From: Tenrec ecaudatus | Taxonomy: Eukaryota > Chordata > Mammalia > Afrosoricida > Tenrecidae | Direction: 5' to 3' | DNA length: 64,000 bases | Assembly: GCF_050624435.1 (NCBI RefSeq) | Contig: NC_134542.1 | Location: 115,737,677-115,801,676, forward strand | In this document: positions 35,148 to 48,045 of the stretch, piece by piece | Position numbering within the stretch: the first letter of the stretch is position 1 | Layout: each line of letters opens with the position of its first letter | Position numbers and translations under genes: made by a program | The notes under the pieces: generated by a model | Told to the model about the DNA's origin: nothing | The model's input: only the letters and a program-made list of their open reading frames with translations | Databases searched by the model: none

Positions 35148-36519
35148 TCACAACACGGCAGGCAAGCGAGTCAGTGCTGTGCGAAGGCTGTGGGACATTT
35201 CCTCTGTTCTTCTGAGTGACAACTTATCAGAAAGGTCACACATTATAAAAATATATGCTCTCCAGCTCCCAACGATAAGCTCTGATAACAGACTTTCTAT
35301 GCGCAGGTTTTTAAAATTAGCTTTTGCAACATTACAGGTCTTTTTCCATGAGAGAAAGCGCAACTATTGCATTTGTCTTTTCCCGGTTTAATCCCGTGAA
35401 AGTCTTTTTCATGGAAACAATTTCATCCTTACATACCATTGCAAGACAATACGAAACATTCTTAGACTTCCCCGATGCTAACATTTTATCACATCTGTTG
35501 GCTCCTTGTGTCCCACTTAACACCCACTCCTCACTTATCCACATGCTTAGCTGGCATGTTGCATGTGCGTGAAAATGAGCATTGTGCAAACATGATGGTC
35601 GCATCAGGTCATAAAATGAAGGATGGCTACATCATTACATACCAGCCAAATCACATCATTACAGAAATGCTAAATTGGGGCCCAGCCAATTTGATGCGTA
35701 ACCTTAAGCATCACAGCCAAATTCTTGCCTCACACCTCAATGTTTGTTACTGACAGATGTATACTGTTAATGCATAAGATGGTTGGACAGATTTTTTATG
35801 AACTCTGATTGTAAATGTGAAATGCTAGAGATAAGACAGTCAGTAAGTGAGGAGTAGACACTCACTCACCCCTCACTCACATGGTTAATTTCCAAAGACC
35901 ACGTTTTAAGTGACAACTGGCATTATGGTGAGCGTTGGGGCTAGGCCCTATCCTTCAGTAACGGGGGTTATATGCTACCGACCGAAATGCCTAAATGTTA
36001 CTTTTTGCTTTTTCCCCAGCAGAGTGACCCTGTGTTCCTTCCATCTTCTTCTGATACTTGCCTAAACCGACTATCCCTCCATGTTACCAGCATTCCTTAG
36101 TTTGTGACACAGTCAGACGATACCGTACTGTCCCTGCCCAGACTCTGGTAACAGTTACCTCACCTAGGGGTCGTGGCTCCTCTGAGAAGGGTGAGAAAGG
36201 GATTCAAAAGCCATCTTCTGGGTAATAAAAAACTCCCGGCCACCAAGTCACAGCTTATTCTTCATGCCTACTGACACATGTCAAAATGGTTTCCACTGTT
36301 CAAGTGTGACGAGAGGGAAGTGAGAAGCATCCTGGTGCAGGCACACGTCATTTTCTGGTGCTTCGCAGACAGGTGTGGCTGCATGTTTCCCCGGCGAACT
36401 GCAGATCTGTGGCAGCCTGTGCTGAGCAAGTCTACTCGGGACCCTCTACTTTGTGTTACCTTCTCATTTTGAGGATTCTCACACCATTTCAAACTTTTTC
36501 ATGATGCTACCGCCCCTTT

Positions 36520-36645
36520 AGGAACCCTGTGGCACAGTAGGTTAAGTGTTGGGCAACTACCTGAAAGGTCCATGGTTCAAATCCCCAGTCATCCCTCAAG
36601 AGAATGATGAGGCAGTTCACTGCGGTAAGTCACAGAAAGTCTATT
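36520..36645 (+). mobile_element. AfroSINE
   Basis: Sense copy: 'aggaaccctgtggcacagta', 'gggcaactacctgaaaggtc', 'atggttcaaatccccagtca'. It faces the antisense copy at 36665-36862. Bases 35142-36519 of the intron show nothing else. Confidence 0.8.
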
Positions 36646-36664
36646 CAGCTGCTCTGCTTGCCAT

Positions 36665-36862
36665 TCAGTCACTCCCAAGTTAAAGTGGCCCTGTAGGACA
36701 GGGTCCAACTGCCCTGTGGGTTTCTGGCACAGCGGCTCTTCAGTGGAGTAAAAAGCCTTGTTTTTCCCCCTCAGAACGGCTGGTGGTTTCCAACTGTTGG
36801 CCTTGCACTTAGCAGCCCTCCATGCGACTCACTATGCTACAGGGTTCCTCCTAACAGTCTGC
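36665..36862 (-). mobile_element. AfroSINE
   Basis: Near full-length antisense copy: 'ggccctgtaggacagggtcc', 'aactgccctgtgggtttctg', 'ccaactgttggccttgcact', 'actatgctacagggttcct'. Confidence 0.85.
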
Positions 36863-37154
36863 GATACAGTGTCAACAGAACTGTTACATAGACGGGACAC
36901 CAAAAATTCACGGAGCCTGCAACATGTCTCAACTGTGCCAGTCTCTCTATGTTTTTGTACACCTGTTCCATGTCTCTTAGTGGGCAGATTTAGAGAAGTG
37001 GATTTGTGTACGTTCTAAATTTTGAAACACATTATCAAACTACTCCAAAATACAGTTCTATCAACTGACAGGAAGACCATACAAGCGACCTTGTAACTGG
37101 ATATTACTGCCAACCATGTAAATTAGTAGTCTTCTTAAACTTTCCCAGTTAAGT

Positions 37155-37345
37155 CAAAAACTACCTACCGTCAAGTCAGTTCTAACTCATAGTGACCCTC
37201 CAGGAGAGTGTAGAACTGCCCCTGTGGGTTTCTAGACTTTACAGGAGTAGAAAGTCTCATCTTTCTCCTGAGGAGCAACTATTAGTTTTGAACTGCTGAC
37301 CTCATGGGTTAGCAGTCCAATGTGTAACCCACTACATCTAATTAT
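37155..37345 (-). mobile_element. AfroSINE
   Basis: Near full-length antisense copy: 'ctaccgtcaagtcagttcta', 'actcatagtgaccctccagg', 'gaactgctgacctcatgggt', 'aacccactacat'. Confidence 0.85.
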
Positions 37346-37774
37346 ATAGTACTTATAAATGACTTTCCTACTTTGATTATGTTATAACTTTGTTATATGT
37401 ATTGAAGATACTTGAACTTAAAACAAGGTTTGTTTAACCTTTTAATTCTGTAAAATTCCAAGCCTGTAAATGTGTAAAGGATGCAACCCACTTCCATTCA
37501 CTCGTCATCCAGCTTCACCTGCATCTCTCCCTGTCCTCAGCTTTCTTTCTCTTGACATTGTTAAAGCAGACCTAAGATGCACTTTGCTACTGGTAAATAA
37601 ATACTTCAGTTTATGACTATGCATAGCTGAAAATCAGTGAGGGGAGAGAAACAAAAAACATAAATAATTACCAGCTATGGTCACCCTAATGAAGCATATT
37701 GAAATCGCTTCATTCTGTCAGTAATGTCTTTTGGCTGTTCCCTGTCCAAACAATATCCCAGCTCATTATGTAGG

Positions 37775-37975
37775 TTGTACAGGTACGGTAGGTTAAGCAC
37801 TGAGAGGCTGGCAGTTTGAATTGACCAGACACTCCTCAAGATGAAAGATGAGGCTGTCCGCTTCCATGAAGACTTACGGCCTCAGAAATCCTCCGGGGAA
37901 GTTCTACGCTGTTTTTAAGGGTCCTTGAGTCAGAATTGACTCAACAGCATCAGATTTGGCTCTGTTTCTCGAGTT
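37775..37975 (+). mobile_element. AfroSINE
   Basis: Sense copy: 'aggtacggtaggttaagcac', 'gctggcagtttgaattgacc', 'cctccggggaagttctacgc', 'gagtcagaattgactcaaca'. Confidence 0.82.
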
Positions 37976-38213
37976 TTCTAATTTCCAACAGTCTCAGGTG
38001 CCACTAGAAGATGTCATTTATTTGTTAAAGAAATAAGGGCAATTTCCCCAGTAAACTAACCCATATCACTTGTTCTGTTTCTCCTCATAGAGCCTGTAAA
38101 TTAGCAGTTGGCTGAGAGGCCTGGTTGTATTTGGGTTCCGTTTTCTGACAAGTGCATCCATCACAGATGATGTACTTCCTTCTGGACTGCATTCGGTAGC
38201 AGATAATGTGTAG

Positions 38214-38391
38214 CAGTGGTTCTCAACCTTTCTCATGCCACCACCCTCATGTGTGGTGGCCCCTCAACCACAGAATGATTTTTGTTGCTACTTCATAACT
38301 GTCATTTTGCTACTGTTACTAATCGTGCGACCCCCCTGAAAGGGTCGTTTGACCCCCCAAGGGGTTGTGACCCACAGGATGAGAGCCTCTG
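38214..38391 (+). mobile_element. SPIN non-autonomous hAT transposon (copy 2)
   Basis: 178 bp. The left end is CAGTGGTTCTCAACCTTTC. The interior has 'gttgctacttcataactgtc' and 'attttgctactgttact', and the right end has 'gaaagggtcgtttgacccc' and 'gacccacaggatgag'. It lines up with the reverse complement of 14281-14471 over its whole length. The 8-bp flanks are not a clear duplication. It lies in an R3HDM1 intron. Confidence 0.9.
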
Positions 38392-39202
38392 GTTTAGAGG
38401 CTCTACTTTTTGATCAGTGAGCTCAGTGTTGCCTGCCGCATCTGTTCATCTGATGCTCCCTCGTCAACCTAACTGTGGCCGTGTGCACGTTTACTTGGCT
38501 TCTTTTGCTCTACGTTTTGCTCACCCGAGTTTTAAAGTTAAGAATATCCGAGGTTTACTCGAGTTGGGAGACCACACTTTAAGCATAGAAAAGAAATATT
38601 GTCTAAACATCGTGTAAAACGGCTTTACTCATCTGTAAATGATTAGATTGTCAATATTATCAATTATCAGTCATGTCCAATTCAGCCTCGGGTCTTGTGG
38701 TGGTCACTTGCTGTCCTAACTAACTGGCTCTAACTCAGCATCACCTCCGTACAAGAGGCGCAATGTGTCTGGTCCTGCCCTGGCCTCATGGCCGTTGGCA
38801 CGTTCAAGTTCACTGTTGGGGCCACTGTCCAGCAAGGTATCAAACAACATTCTCCTCTGATTCATGAAGTTCACATGGATTGAGTTTTAGAAGTACATCA
38901 GCCAGGCTTTCCTTCCTAGTCTTAATCTGTCCACCATGGTGGCATGGCTGGCACAGCCTCTCGTATAATCGTAACCAGCGCGTCCCCATGGTGACACACA
39001 GTGACACCCAGGCGGTGGTGGGGCCCGACAGTTTGTCCTGGTTGGTGGTGATGGTACGCAGTCTGAGTAGATCTTGATTCATCGTGTGACAGAGCTCAAA
39101 TGGCCCCAGGATTCCCAGGAACATATCACCAGGTCTTTTTTTCCCTATGGTGCAGCCGGTGGGTTTCTAAGCTACAGCCAACTGAAATGTTGTCAAGTTT
39201 CA

Positions 39203-39442
<240 letters not shown>

Positions 39443-41269
39443 TTAGCAAGCAGCCGGTTAGCTTTAAAAGCTAGGCTAGTGGCAGTAATTTTACAGTTCT
39501 GAACAAAAGCTTACTATTAGACGTGTAATCCAGAATGAAGTACCAGGGCTTCGTCTGGCAAGTATTAAAACCAACCGCATATGCACAAACACCATTTATC
39601 CAGAAAATACCAGACCTGTAAGTTACTCAGGAAAGCCAGTTATCTCCTGCTTCCCCCAATTCCATCCCCCAGGATCTGGTAGACAGCAGCACAACTTAGA
39701 GGTGGCCAACAAAAGTGCTTCATTTTTTAAAGGAAATGGATTTTCATCGTGGCTTGATTATAGATACACAAAGCACACTGGGAAAAGTGAATAGTTGACG
39801 CAAATATTGACAGTACAAAGTCATTACAGAGAATGAATCAGTGACTCAATGCTGCGCAGTGGAAGAAGCCTGGGGTGTGGGGTCAGAAAGCACACACAGG
39901 TTCCCTGAAGCAAGTATCCTGTGACATGTGGGAAGGTAGGTATGGCCTTTTACTCTGTGTTTTCCCATCTGAAACAATGAAGCTTGGAAGGTCTCCTTGG
40001 CAGGCTTTAGCGTGTGGTTAGGATCGGAGGTGTGGAAACCCTGCGGACTGAGAAGTGGGGAGAGAAGGGAACTGTCAAATGGTCTTTCTCTTGGACGGGA
40101 GCTGCTCCACACCTGTGTCGGGGTAAAGAGTCCTGGGCCCTCTCTCCAAGACAGTGGTTGCAGGAGCCTTGGTGGAAATTTCCAGCTCTCTAGAAACAGA
40201 ACCAACGTGACTTGCAACGCAAAGCACCAGAGGGCTGATGACTTAGGGGCATCTCAAAGTCCCCTCAGCCGCAGCAGCAGCCCCCAGCCACTTTGTCATC
40301 TACTCCATCTTCTTGGATCGATTCTCCTTTTTCCAGGTGTTCCACTTACTGTCACCAGATCACTACGGTGGAGTGCGCCACAGAAGAAGGTTAAACATGG
40401 CACTATGACAGCAAGGACAAGTTTTAAGGACCGGAAAGCCTTTGTCGCAAAGGTCCGGTTCAAGCCATGAGCAGGATTTGGGCCAACAGACAGGGATGGC
40501 GGACTTAACTTCTCGCAGCAGAGGGAGGATGCGGCCCAAAGGTATTTTTGGCGTAACAGAAAAGCATAGCATGTCCTGGAGACAATGGCCTGCGTGGCTG
40601 GAACACACACTATAAACGAGAGGCTTGCTTGCTGGGGAGTTCAGAGAGGAATCTGTGCAAAGTTTTCTCCAGAGGAATGAAGTAACGGGGCAATGAGTTT
40701 TGAGACTGTGGATTGGGGGAAAGTCAGGGAGGGGGAAACGAAACAAGGAAGTAACTTAGAAACAAGGAGGAAAGTCAGGAGACAAAAAACCCGATCAAAG
40801 CAGTAACGGGTGGGAAGGAAGAAGGTATCAGATTTGAGGAGCTGGTGGTGAACATGGATGGGTGTGAGGAGGGGAGAGTCACAGGGAGTTAATTATGACG
40901 TGAACATGTCTGCCTTTGACAGTGGGTGGAAGGTGGTGTACGGGATATCAGAGGACTGTGTGGAGAGTGGAACTAGGGCTCATGTGGTAGCCAGCTGGCT
41001 ACATGGTCTTCTCTCAAAAACTAGATTTGGGGGGTTTTGGCGAGAAAGCAGTCGTTGAAGGTTGGCCCAGAGGGTGGTAGGATCATGGAGGGAGAACTGA
41101 AAGGCCACCCAGGGAGAGGTGTGCTGAGGGTAGGGCATCTGAGTCTCAGTCCTCATGAAGCAGGAGAGGTGGGAGAGGCAGGGCTGGGGGGGCTGGGGGC
41201 CAGGGTCAGGAGGGTGGTCTGGTGGTGGTAGGAAATGAAGAACTGGATGGAATATGTGAGTTAGAATCA

Positions 41270-41605
<336 letters not shown>

Positions 41606-42254
41606 TCATCCAACGATGCTAAAAACTAAAGTTGCCTTTCAAATGGGTTAACAGTAAAAGTTCGATCTGACGGAACGGTCTTCTCTATGAAGTAGAATGG
41701 CTTTATTACAGGAAAAGCACCATACGTCTAGGCGACAGTACTGACGTTTTATGCAATCCAGGAGAGCCCTAACCTAATCCCATTGCTTGCACCGTTTAAC
41801 AACTTACATTTTGAGAGTGCACTAGAATTACTAAAACAGTAACCAAAACAACTCACTACCTTTCTGAAACACAGCCAAGTTATCTGGATCTCACTGAGTT
41901 ATATTTTAGGAAAAGGAATATTAGTTTGATGATATAATATAGAAAAAAAGTATTTTATTTCTTAAGAACTATGCTAAGAATAAAAAACCTCCAATTATGA
42001 TAAATCTTAACTTTTGTCAGAAATACTGACAAAAACAAATAACTGTGAGTATACAGCTATTCAATGATATATTTTAGGTAGTTATTGGTTCAGACTCCAG
42101 TAAAGGGGTTTGTCATATTACATTTTTGAAATTTTTCCTTTGAGATTTACGTTGTTTAGTAAATTCTTGCAGGATAACAGTTGAAACTCATAGAGTGTCA
42201 CTATAACTACCTCCCAAGAATTTCCAAATAACCAGAAGTCCTCATTTATATACA

Positions 42255-42440
42255 ACCAAGCCCAGATCCCTATCTGCTGTCAACAAGCTGGCTCTACCTC
42301 ATTGCCACCTATAGGGCAGAAGAAAATCCAAACTGCCCCCTCCCCCGGCCCCGGGGCTTTCCAGCCTACCCTCTTCAGGCAAGCAGCCTTCCAGTTAGCA
42401 GCTGAGCGCTTTAACTGCTGTGTCAGCAGGACAACTTAAT
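42255..42440 (-). mobile_element. AfroSINE
   Basis: Antisense, with a C-rich body: 'attgccacctatagggcaga', 'aaactgccccctcccc', 'ttccagttagcagctgagcg', 'tttaactgctgtgtcagcag'. Bases 41541-42254 and 42441-43261 of the intron hold nothing recognisable. Confidence 0.7.
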
Positions 42441-43261
42441 TTAAATAAAAGACCCTTTTCTTCATCTGACTAAGCTCCCATTGCAAAGCTCTCTCACTCT
42501 AGCTTGAAAACATTGTGCCCTTGCATTTGCATGTTACTGCCTGAAAAATATGAGTTGCGCCCAACGACCAAATTACAGACAGTAAAGGGAGCCGTGTTCA
42601 GAGGCACCACGGTGACGCCATCAGTAGTAGGTACACTCTGGAAAGCTCTCCAGGAAGAAGTATACGCAATGATTTCCGGAGAGTTGAAAAGACCACTGGC
42701 AACTGGATACTTGAAGAAATGAAAAAAAGTATGTAGATGTGAAATGGAATGTGGGGGTTCCCAAAGTCCTTTTAGAGATCCCTAAACTGAAACATTCATG
42801 AATAACTTAATAGCTGGACCTCATTTCAAAATACTACGGTAAGGGGGAAAGCCAGTGCTGCTTCAGATGAAAGCAGACTAGTCACTGTTGACTCTAAGTG
42901 ATGAACACAGGGCGTCCAGTGTACTTCTAATTAAAAAGATCCAATAAAAGGGATTACTCGCTAATCCAGGTAGGTAATTGACCGATTGATAAAAGCAGTA
43001 AAGCTTTATCCACTTTCTCCCTTCCCATAGCAGTAAGTCAGTATAGCTCAGTACAGGGAGAGAAGCAAGGAAAACAAAGGAAAGAGTCATCAAAGGGGAT
43101 TCTGGACCAAATGACATTTGCGAACAGTCCGTTGTGCGTCGGATGTTAAGATCAGGATGCACCTGGTGAACACTGGCTCCCGTGGAAAGAACACAGCTTA
43201 CGTGGGTTTGCAAACAGGCAACTGAAAACACAAAGTGACCCACAGGGTGGTGGTTGTTGCT

Positions 43262-44215
43262 ATCACATTAATTAAAAAAAGTCATTTATTGAGACTCTAG
43301 CAGCTCTTAGAGGATTCCATACATCGTTAGCCAACATATTTGTACGTATGTTGCCATCATCATTTCCAAAACATTTCTACTTGAGGCCCTGGTAGTAAGC
43401 TTCTATTTTTTCCCCCTCCCTCGCGAATCTTTGATCAGTTATAAATTACTATTTTGTATCTTACATGTCCATTGTCTCCCTTCACCCACATTTCTGTTAC
43501 TCATCCCCTTCGTGGGGGGAGGGGGTTATATATCCAACCTTGTGAGGGGTTCCCCCCTTCCTCCCCTTCCCCCTGTCCAGTCATCGCCCTACCCTCACAT
43601 CACTACTCCCACTACTGTTCCTGAGGGGTTTCTCTGTCCTGAATTCCATGTGCCGAGAGCTCTAGCTGAACCAATGCGTTCTCTGGTCTCTCCAGATTTG
43701 TAAGGTAGAACTGGGTCATGGAGGTGGGGCTGGGAGGAAGGAAGCACTTAGGAACTAGAGGGATGATGTATGTTTTGTTGGTGCTACACTGCACTTTGGT
43801 TGAATCAACCCTTTCTTATAACTCTTCTGTGGGGGGATGTCCAATTGTCTACAGATGGGCTTTGGTCTCCACTCCAAACCCCCTTGTTCGCATCAATATA
43901 GTTGGTTTGTTTTGTTGAAATCTGAACCTGTGGACCTTTCATGATCACACGGGCTGGTGTGCTTCTTCCTTGTGGGTTTATTTACTTCCCTGCTGGATGG
44001 CTGCTTGTTTAACTTCAAGTCTTTAAGACTCCAGACGCTGTATCATTTGATAGCTGGGCACCACCCACTCTCCTCACCACATTTTCTTATGCACCCATTT
44101 TGTCTTCAGCGATCATGTTGGGAAGGTGAGTATCAAAGAGTGACAGGCTATGAGAACACAGTGTTCCTGTGCTAAGGAGGCCTTGAGTAGAGGTCCAAAG
44201 TCTGTCTACTGTCTA
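43262..44215 (-). mobile_element. L1 3' UTR
   Basis: Antisense tenrec-type L1, moderately old: 'aaaaaaagtcatttattgag', 'tgtctcccttcacccacatt', 'aggtagaactgggtcatgga', 'gatggctgcttgtttaactt', 'gatagctgggcaccacccac'. Confidence 0.8.
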
Positions 44216-44689
44216 AATACTTAAATATAAATATATGTACAGTACATTACCCTCTACCCCTTTCATTATAAATGAGTACATTTACATATCTGCATGCCTA
44301 TTGCTATGTCACATTAATTTTTGATTCATAGCAACCTCATGTGACAAAGAAGATCCACCCACACAGTGTTCTTGGCTGTAATCCCTGTAGTGACATCGTG
44401 GGTTCTGTTTGGCAGCAATTCAAACCAGCCACTCTGAGAAGACAGATGAGGCTTTTCTGCCCCTTCTGATGATCCAACGGCAATTCAGCTGAGCTGAATC
44501 CTTACAAAAGCAGAATACCCGATCTTTTTCTCTCCTGGATACCCGGGGTGGGAGCTCAAGCTACCTCTCTTTTGGTTAGCAGCTGTGCGTTTAACATTGT
44601 GCCACCACAATTACTGCTACCAAATGGAAAGGGCCAAAGACTGGGTTCTCACCCAGCTTAAAAAGCCCCTGTGGCAGGCAGCACCCTGC

Positions 44690-45840
44690 ACCTGGGGAAA
44701 GAAAGCATCCTTATCTACCTTCAAGCCTTTATGACCCCAGACACTATATCTTATGATAGCCTGATAGCCGGGCACCATCAGCTTTCGTCACCACATTTGC
44801 TTATGCACCCGCTATGTCTTTAGTGATTGAGTAGGGAAGATGAGCATCATGGAGTGCAAGTTAAATAGAAGAAAGCATTCTTGCATTTAGGGAGTACTTG
44901 AGTGGAGGCCCAATGTCCATCTGTGACCCTAATACTAAACCTATAAATATATGCACATAAATAGATTTCAACATCCTCACATATATTTACGTTATATTTA
45001 CATATGTACATGCCTTTATTTAGATCTCTATAAATGTCCTTCACCTCCTAGGTCTTTCCTCTATTTCCTTGTATTTTACTCTTGTGCCACTATCATGTTC
45101 AGCCTTTATTTGAGTTTCAGTAATTCCTCTTGGTTACATTACCCTTGGTTGTGCCCTACCAGGCCTCCTACACCCTCCTCACCACCGATTTGGATCATTT
45201 GTTGTTCCCTTGTCCCTGGGTTTGTTAACACCACCTCCTTTCCCCCATTTCCCCCTCTCCCATGTCCCCCTGGAACTGTCGGTCCTGTTGTTTTCTCCTC
45301 CAGATTGTTCATCCAACCTATCTTATTTAGACAGCACTGTGGAGATAATAACATGCACAGAAACAAGACAGAGAAAAACCAAGCAACAAAAGAAAACAAA
45401 ACAACAAGAACAAAAAGCCAATGACACACAAAAAAATCCCCAACCCCCACAACACAACAACAACAAAGAAGAAAAGTTTGTAGTTAGTTCAAGGACTATT
45501 TGTAGGTCTTTAAGAGTGTTTTCTGGTTGAGTCTGATGGGGTGCCAAGTCCTGGCCCCAAAGTCTAGTTTTGGTATTCCCTGGGGACTTCGTTGCTGTTC
45601 CCCTTGCTGTTCTGTTGCACGCCCTTAGTGTTTGCCTCGGTGTGGTGGGATCGGATCCCACACTGTGTCTCCAGTGTTGTCCCCTGTAGGGCTATGGGGT
45701 CAATGAGGGATGCTGTGTTTCATAGTGGGGCCGGCCATATGGTCTTCTCTGTGGACTGGCTGCTCTGAATGGGATGGGCCAGCATGTGCTCTACTCTCTC
45801 TTCCTCCTCCTTCATTTGCTCCTATGTGCTTTGATAGTCT
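44690..45840 (-). mobile_element. L1 3' UTR, upstream part
   Basis: Antisense. It repeats the 'ccttcaagcctttatgaccc' and 'gatagccgggcaccatcagc' landmarks of 43262-44215 and then extends further upstream in the 3' UTR, with an A-rich stretch at 45355-45475. Either a second insertion or another unit of the same repeat-bearing UTR. Bases 44216-44689 between them are mixed and unidentified. 45841-46491 shows nothing recognisable. Confidence 0.65.
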
Positions 45841-46491
45841 ATGACATTTTTTATACTTAAATTTAGTGGAACATAGCATGGGTTTAGATGCCATGCCAGA
45901 GGTAGCATGGATTTGAGTCCAAACTCCTCTTTATTTGCTGTTATGATTCTGAAAATGCAATTTAAACCGTAGCTCTTTCATCAATGAACATGTGCATAAC
46001 ACCTGTCTTACCAAATGTGTACGGTTACTCTGAAGTTTAAAGGTAAGAATCCTTAGGAGATTCATTTTTATACAGTAAATTGCCATTTTCAATCCTTGAA
46101 TAAAGAGCGTCTAGTAAAAGAGACTTGGCCTGACATGATATAGCACAAATAGTTAAACACAAAGAAGCAAATGACACATAGATCAATGAGAAGCAAAAGC
46201 AATGAAATTGAGCAAGTGCCCACCACAATTATGTATTGTAGATTTCATTGATATGTACTGAGACCTTAAAAATATATTAATTTAAAAAATATTAATTTCT
46301 CTGTAAAGAAAAAAAAGGATTTTATATAATCTAAATCATACATTAGCCAAAAAAGAAAAAAGTACATATTTTATTTAAAATTGTATCCCTAAAATTTTAT
46401 CAAAGTAAACACTAGCAAGCTGATAAATATGGTATGATCCCACTTATAAGAAATATATAGAAATAATCAGTGCAACAGTAGATTAAGTGGG

Positions 46492-46920
46492 CTTTTTATG
46501 AGGGTGGCGCCAAAGGAAGTCTGTCCCTCACAAAACTGAGGCCAAGGCCAAGGCGACTGTGCTGAAAGACGTCCATCCACAGTCACAATAAAAAGAAGAC
46601 CCACAAGTCATCACCCACCTTCCAGAGGCCCAAGACCCTGAGGCTAAGACTCGCCCCCAACCCTTGGAAAGACGCCCCAGGGGAAACCAGCTTGTCCATT
46701 ATGCCATCATCAAACTCCCCCTGACCCTGAGTCAGCCACGAAGACTGAAGATAGCAGCACACTTGTGTTTATGGTGGATGAAGGTCAGCAGGCTGTCAAT
46801 GGCTCTAAGCCATTGACGTAGCCAAGGTCTGATGGCAGGAAGGCACGTGATGGACTGGCTCATGACTATGATGCTTTTGATGTTGCCAACAAAATCAGAA
46901 TCATCTAAATTAAGTCTATA
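46492..46920 (+). pseudogene. RPL23A: RPL23A processed pseudogene
   Basis: Intronless, decayed copy of the ribosomal protein L23a mRNA. It starts near 'gtggcgccaaaggaagtctg' (Met-Ala-Pro-Lys region). Further pieces read STLVFMVDEG in the middle and HDYDAFDVANKIRII at the end, then a stop and 3' UTR text 'gctaaatataaa'. Several stops and frame changes lie between these pieces, so it cannot encode L23a. Ribosomal-protein retrocopies are common in mammals. Confidence 0.88.
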
Positions 46921-46940
46921 TGGATGATGCTAAATATAAA

Positions 46941-46967
46941 CCACACACACACACACACACACACACC
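46941..46967. repeat. (CA)n microsatellite
   Basis: About 13 CA units just downstream of the RPL23A pseudogene, where a decayed A tail would sit. Confidence 0.95.
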
Positions 46968-46999
46968 AGTGGTTACTAGGGATAAGGGAACAGGATCCC

Positions 47000-47140
47000 T
47001 GGTTGCATAGTGGTTATGCATTGATTGGGCTGCTTAACAGCAAGGCCAATAGTTTGAAACCACCAGCCGTAGTTCTACCCGGACCCCTGTAGGATCACTA
47101 CGAGTCAGAATCCATGGCAGTGAGATGGGTTTTTTTGGGG
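47000..47140 (+). mobile_element. AfroSINE
   Basis: Sense copy with part of the body missing: 'gatccctggttgcatagtgg', 'gggctgcttaacagcaaggc', 'tagtttgaaaccaccagccg', 'ctacgagtcagaatccatgg'. Confidence 0.82.
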
Positions 47141-47399
47141 GGTGGGGGGGAGAGAATGAATGAACACTGCTTAAGGGGCATGGCGTTTCTGCTTGAAGTG
47201 TTGAAAATGTTTTAGAAACAGTGATGGTAGATGTACACCACTGTGTTTATAATTAGAACTGTCCACTTAGGAGCGACTGATGTCTTCATAATGACTGTAT
47301 CCTGACTGCTCTCGTGATTTCTGTATATGTGTATTTCCTCTTGGTACACATATATCCCTGAATGAGGTGGAGCTACTGGGGAAAAGTTGTGGAAACTTT

Positions 47400-48045
47400 C
47401 AAGACATAACCAAACATCCTATGGGACTGAGCTGCTGGTCCTGGAGGCTCAGGACCACAGTTTGGGGCACTACCAGGTCAACGGCCTAACAATACACTAC
47501 ATCCTACTTTGGTGAACAGCCACTGGGGTCTTAAAATGGCTATGAACATCCATCTGAGGTGCAAATATTGCTCTTTCCCCATCCAACTAGTCTAATGGAC
47601 TAATGGATCTCACAAACCTGAGACCAGAAGACCTAGCCAGTCAGTCCCTGGCTATAACTACCAACTGCTCTGAAAAGTACAACATTGGAAGGTGCTGGAA
47701 AGAGTGGGAGAAATAAGTGGGAAAGGCTCAAAAAAGTAAAAGAGACCAGGGTTATTGGCCAGATAAAGACTGGAGGAACCTCACGAGTAAGGCCCCTTGT
47801 CCCCTTTCAGGTCTACAATTGAACTCAGCCGTGTTCGAATAGTCAACCATTTACGAGCAAAGGGGCACATTTAGCCAAGGACTGAGGGTTAGGAAAGGGG
47901 AGGAATGCACGCACAGAGCACTGGGTGGAAGAAGGATAAATGACAGAACAGTGAGGAAAACCATGTGTGCATACATTGTTGAACGGAAAGCTTATGATTT
48001 GCTTTGTAAACCTTCACCTAAATCATAATAAAAACTTTTAACAAG
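47400..48045 (+). mobile_element. Older afrotherian L1 3' end
   Basis: Sense L1 3' UTR of the type also seen in other afrotherians: 'ctactttggtgaacagccac', 'tggggtcttaaaatggctat', 'actggaggaacctcacgag', ending 'cctaaatcataataaaaact' with the poly(A) signal. Bases 48046-49207 are AT-rich and otherwise unidentified. Confidence 0.75.

Noticed and set aside
38206-38399. Target-site duplication for SPIN copy 2
   Set aside because: The 8-bp flanks atgtgtag and gtttagag agree at only four positions, too few to claim.
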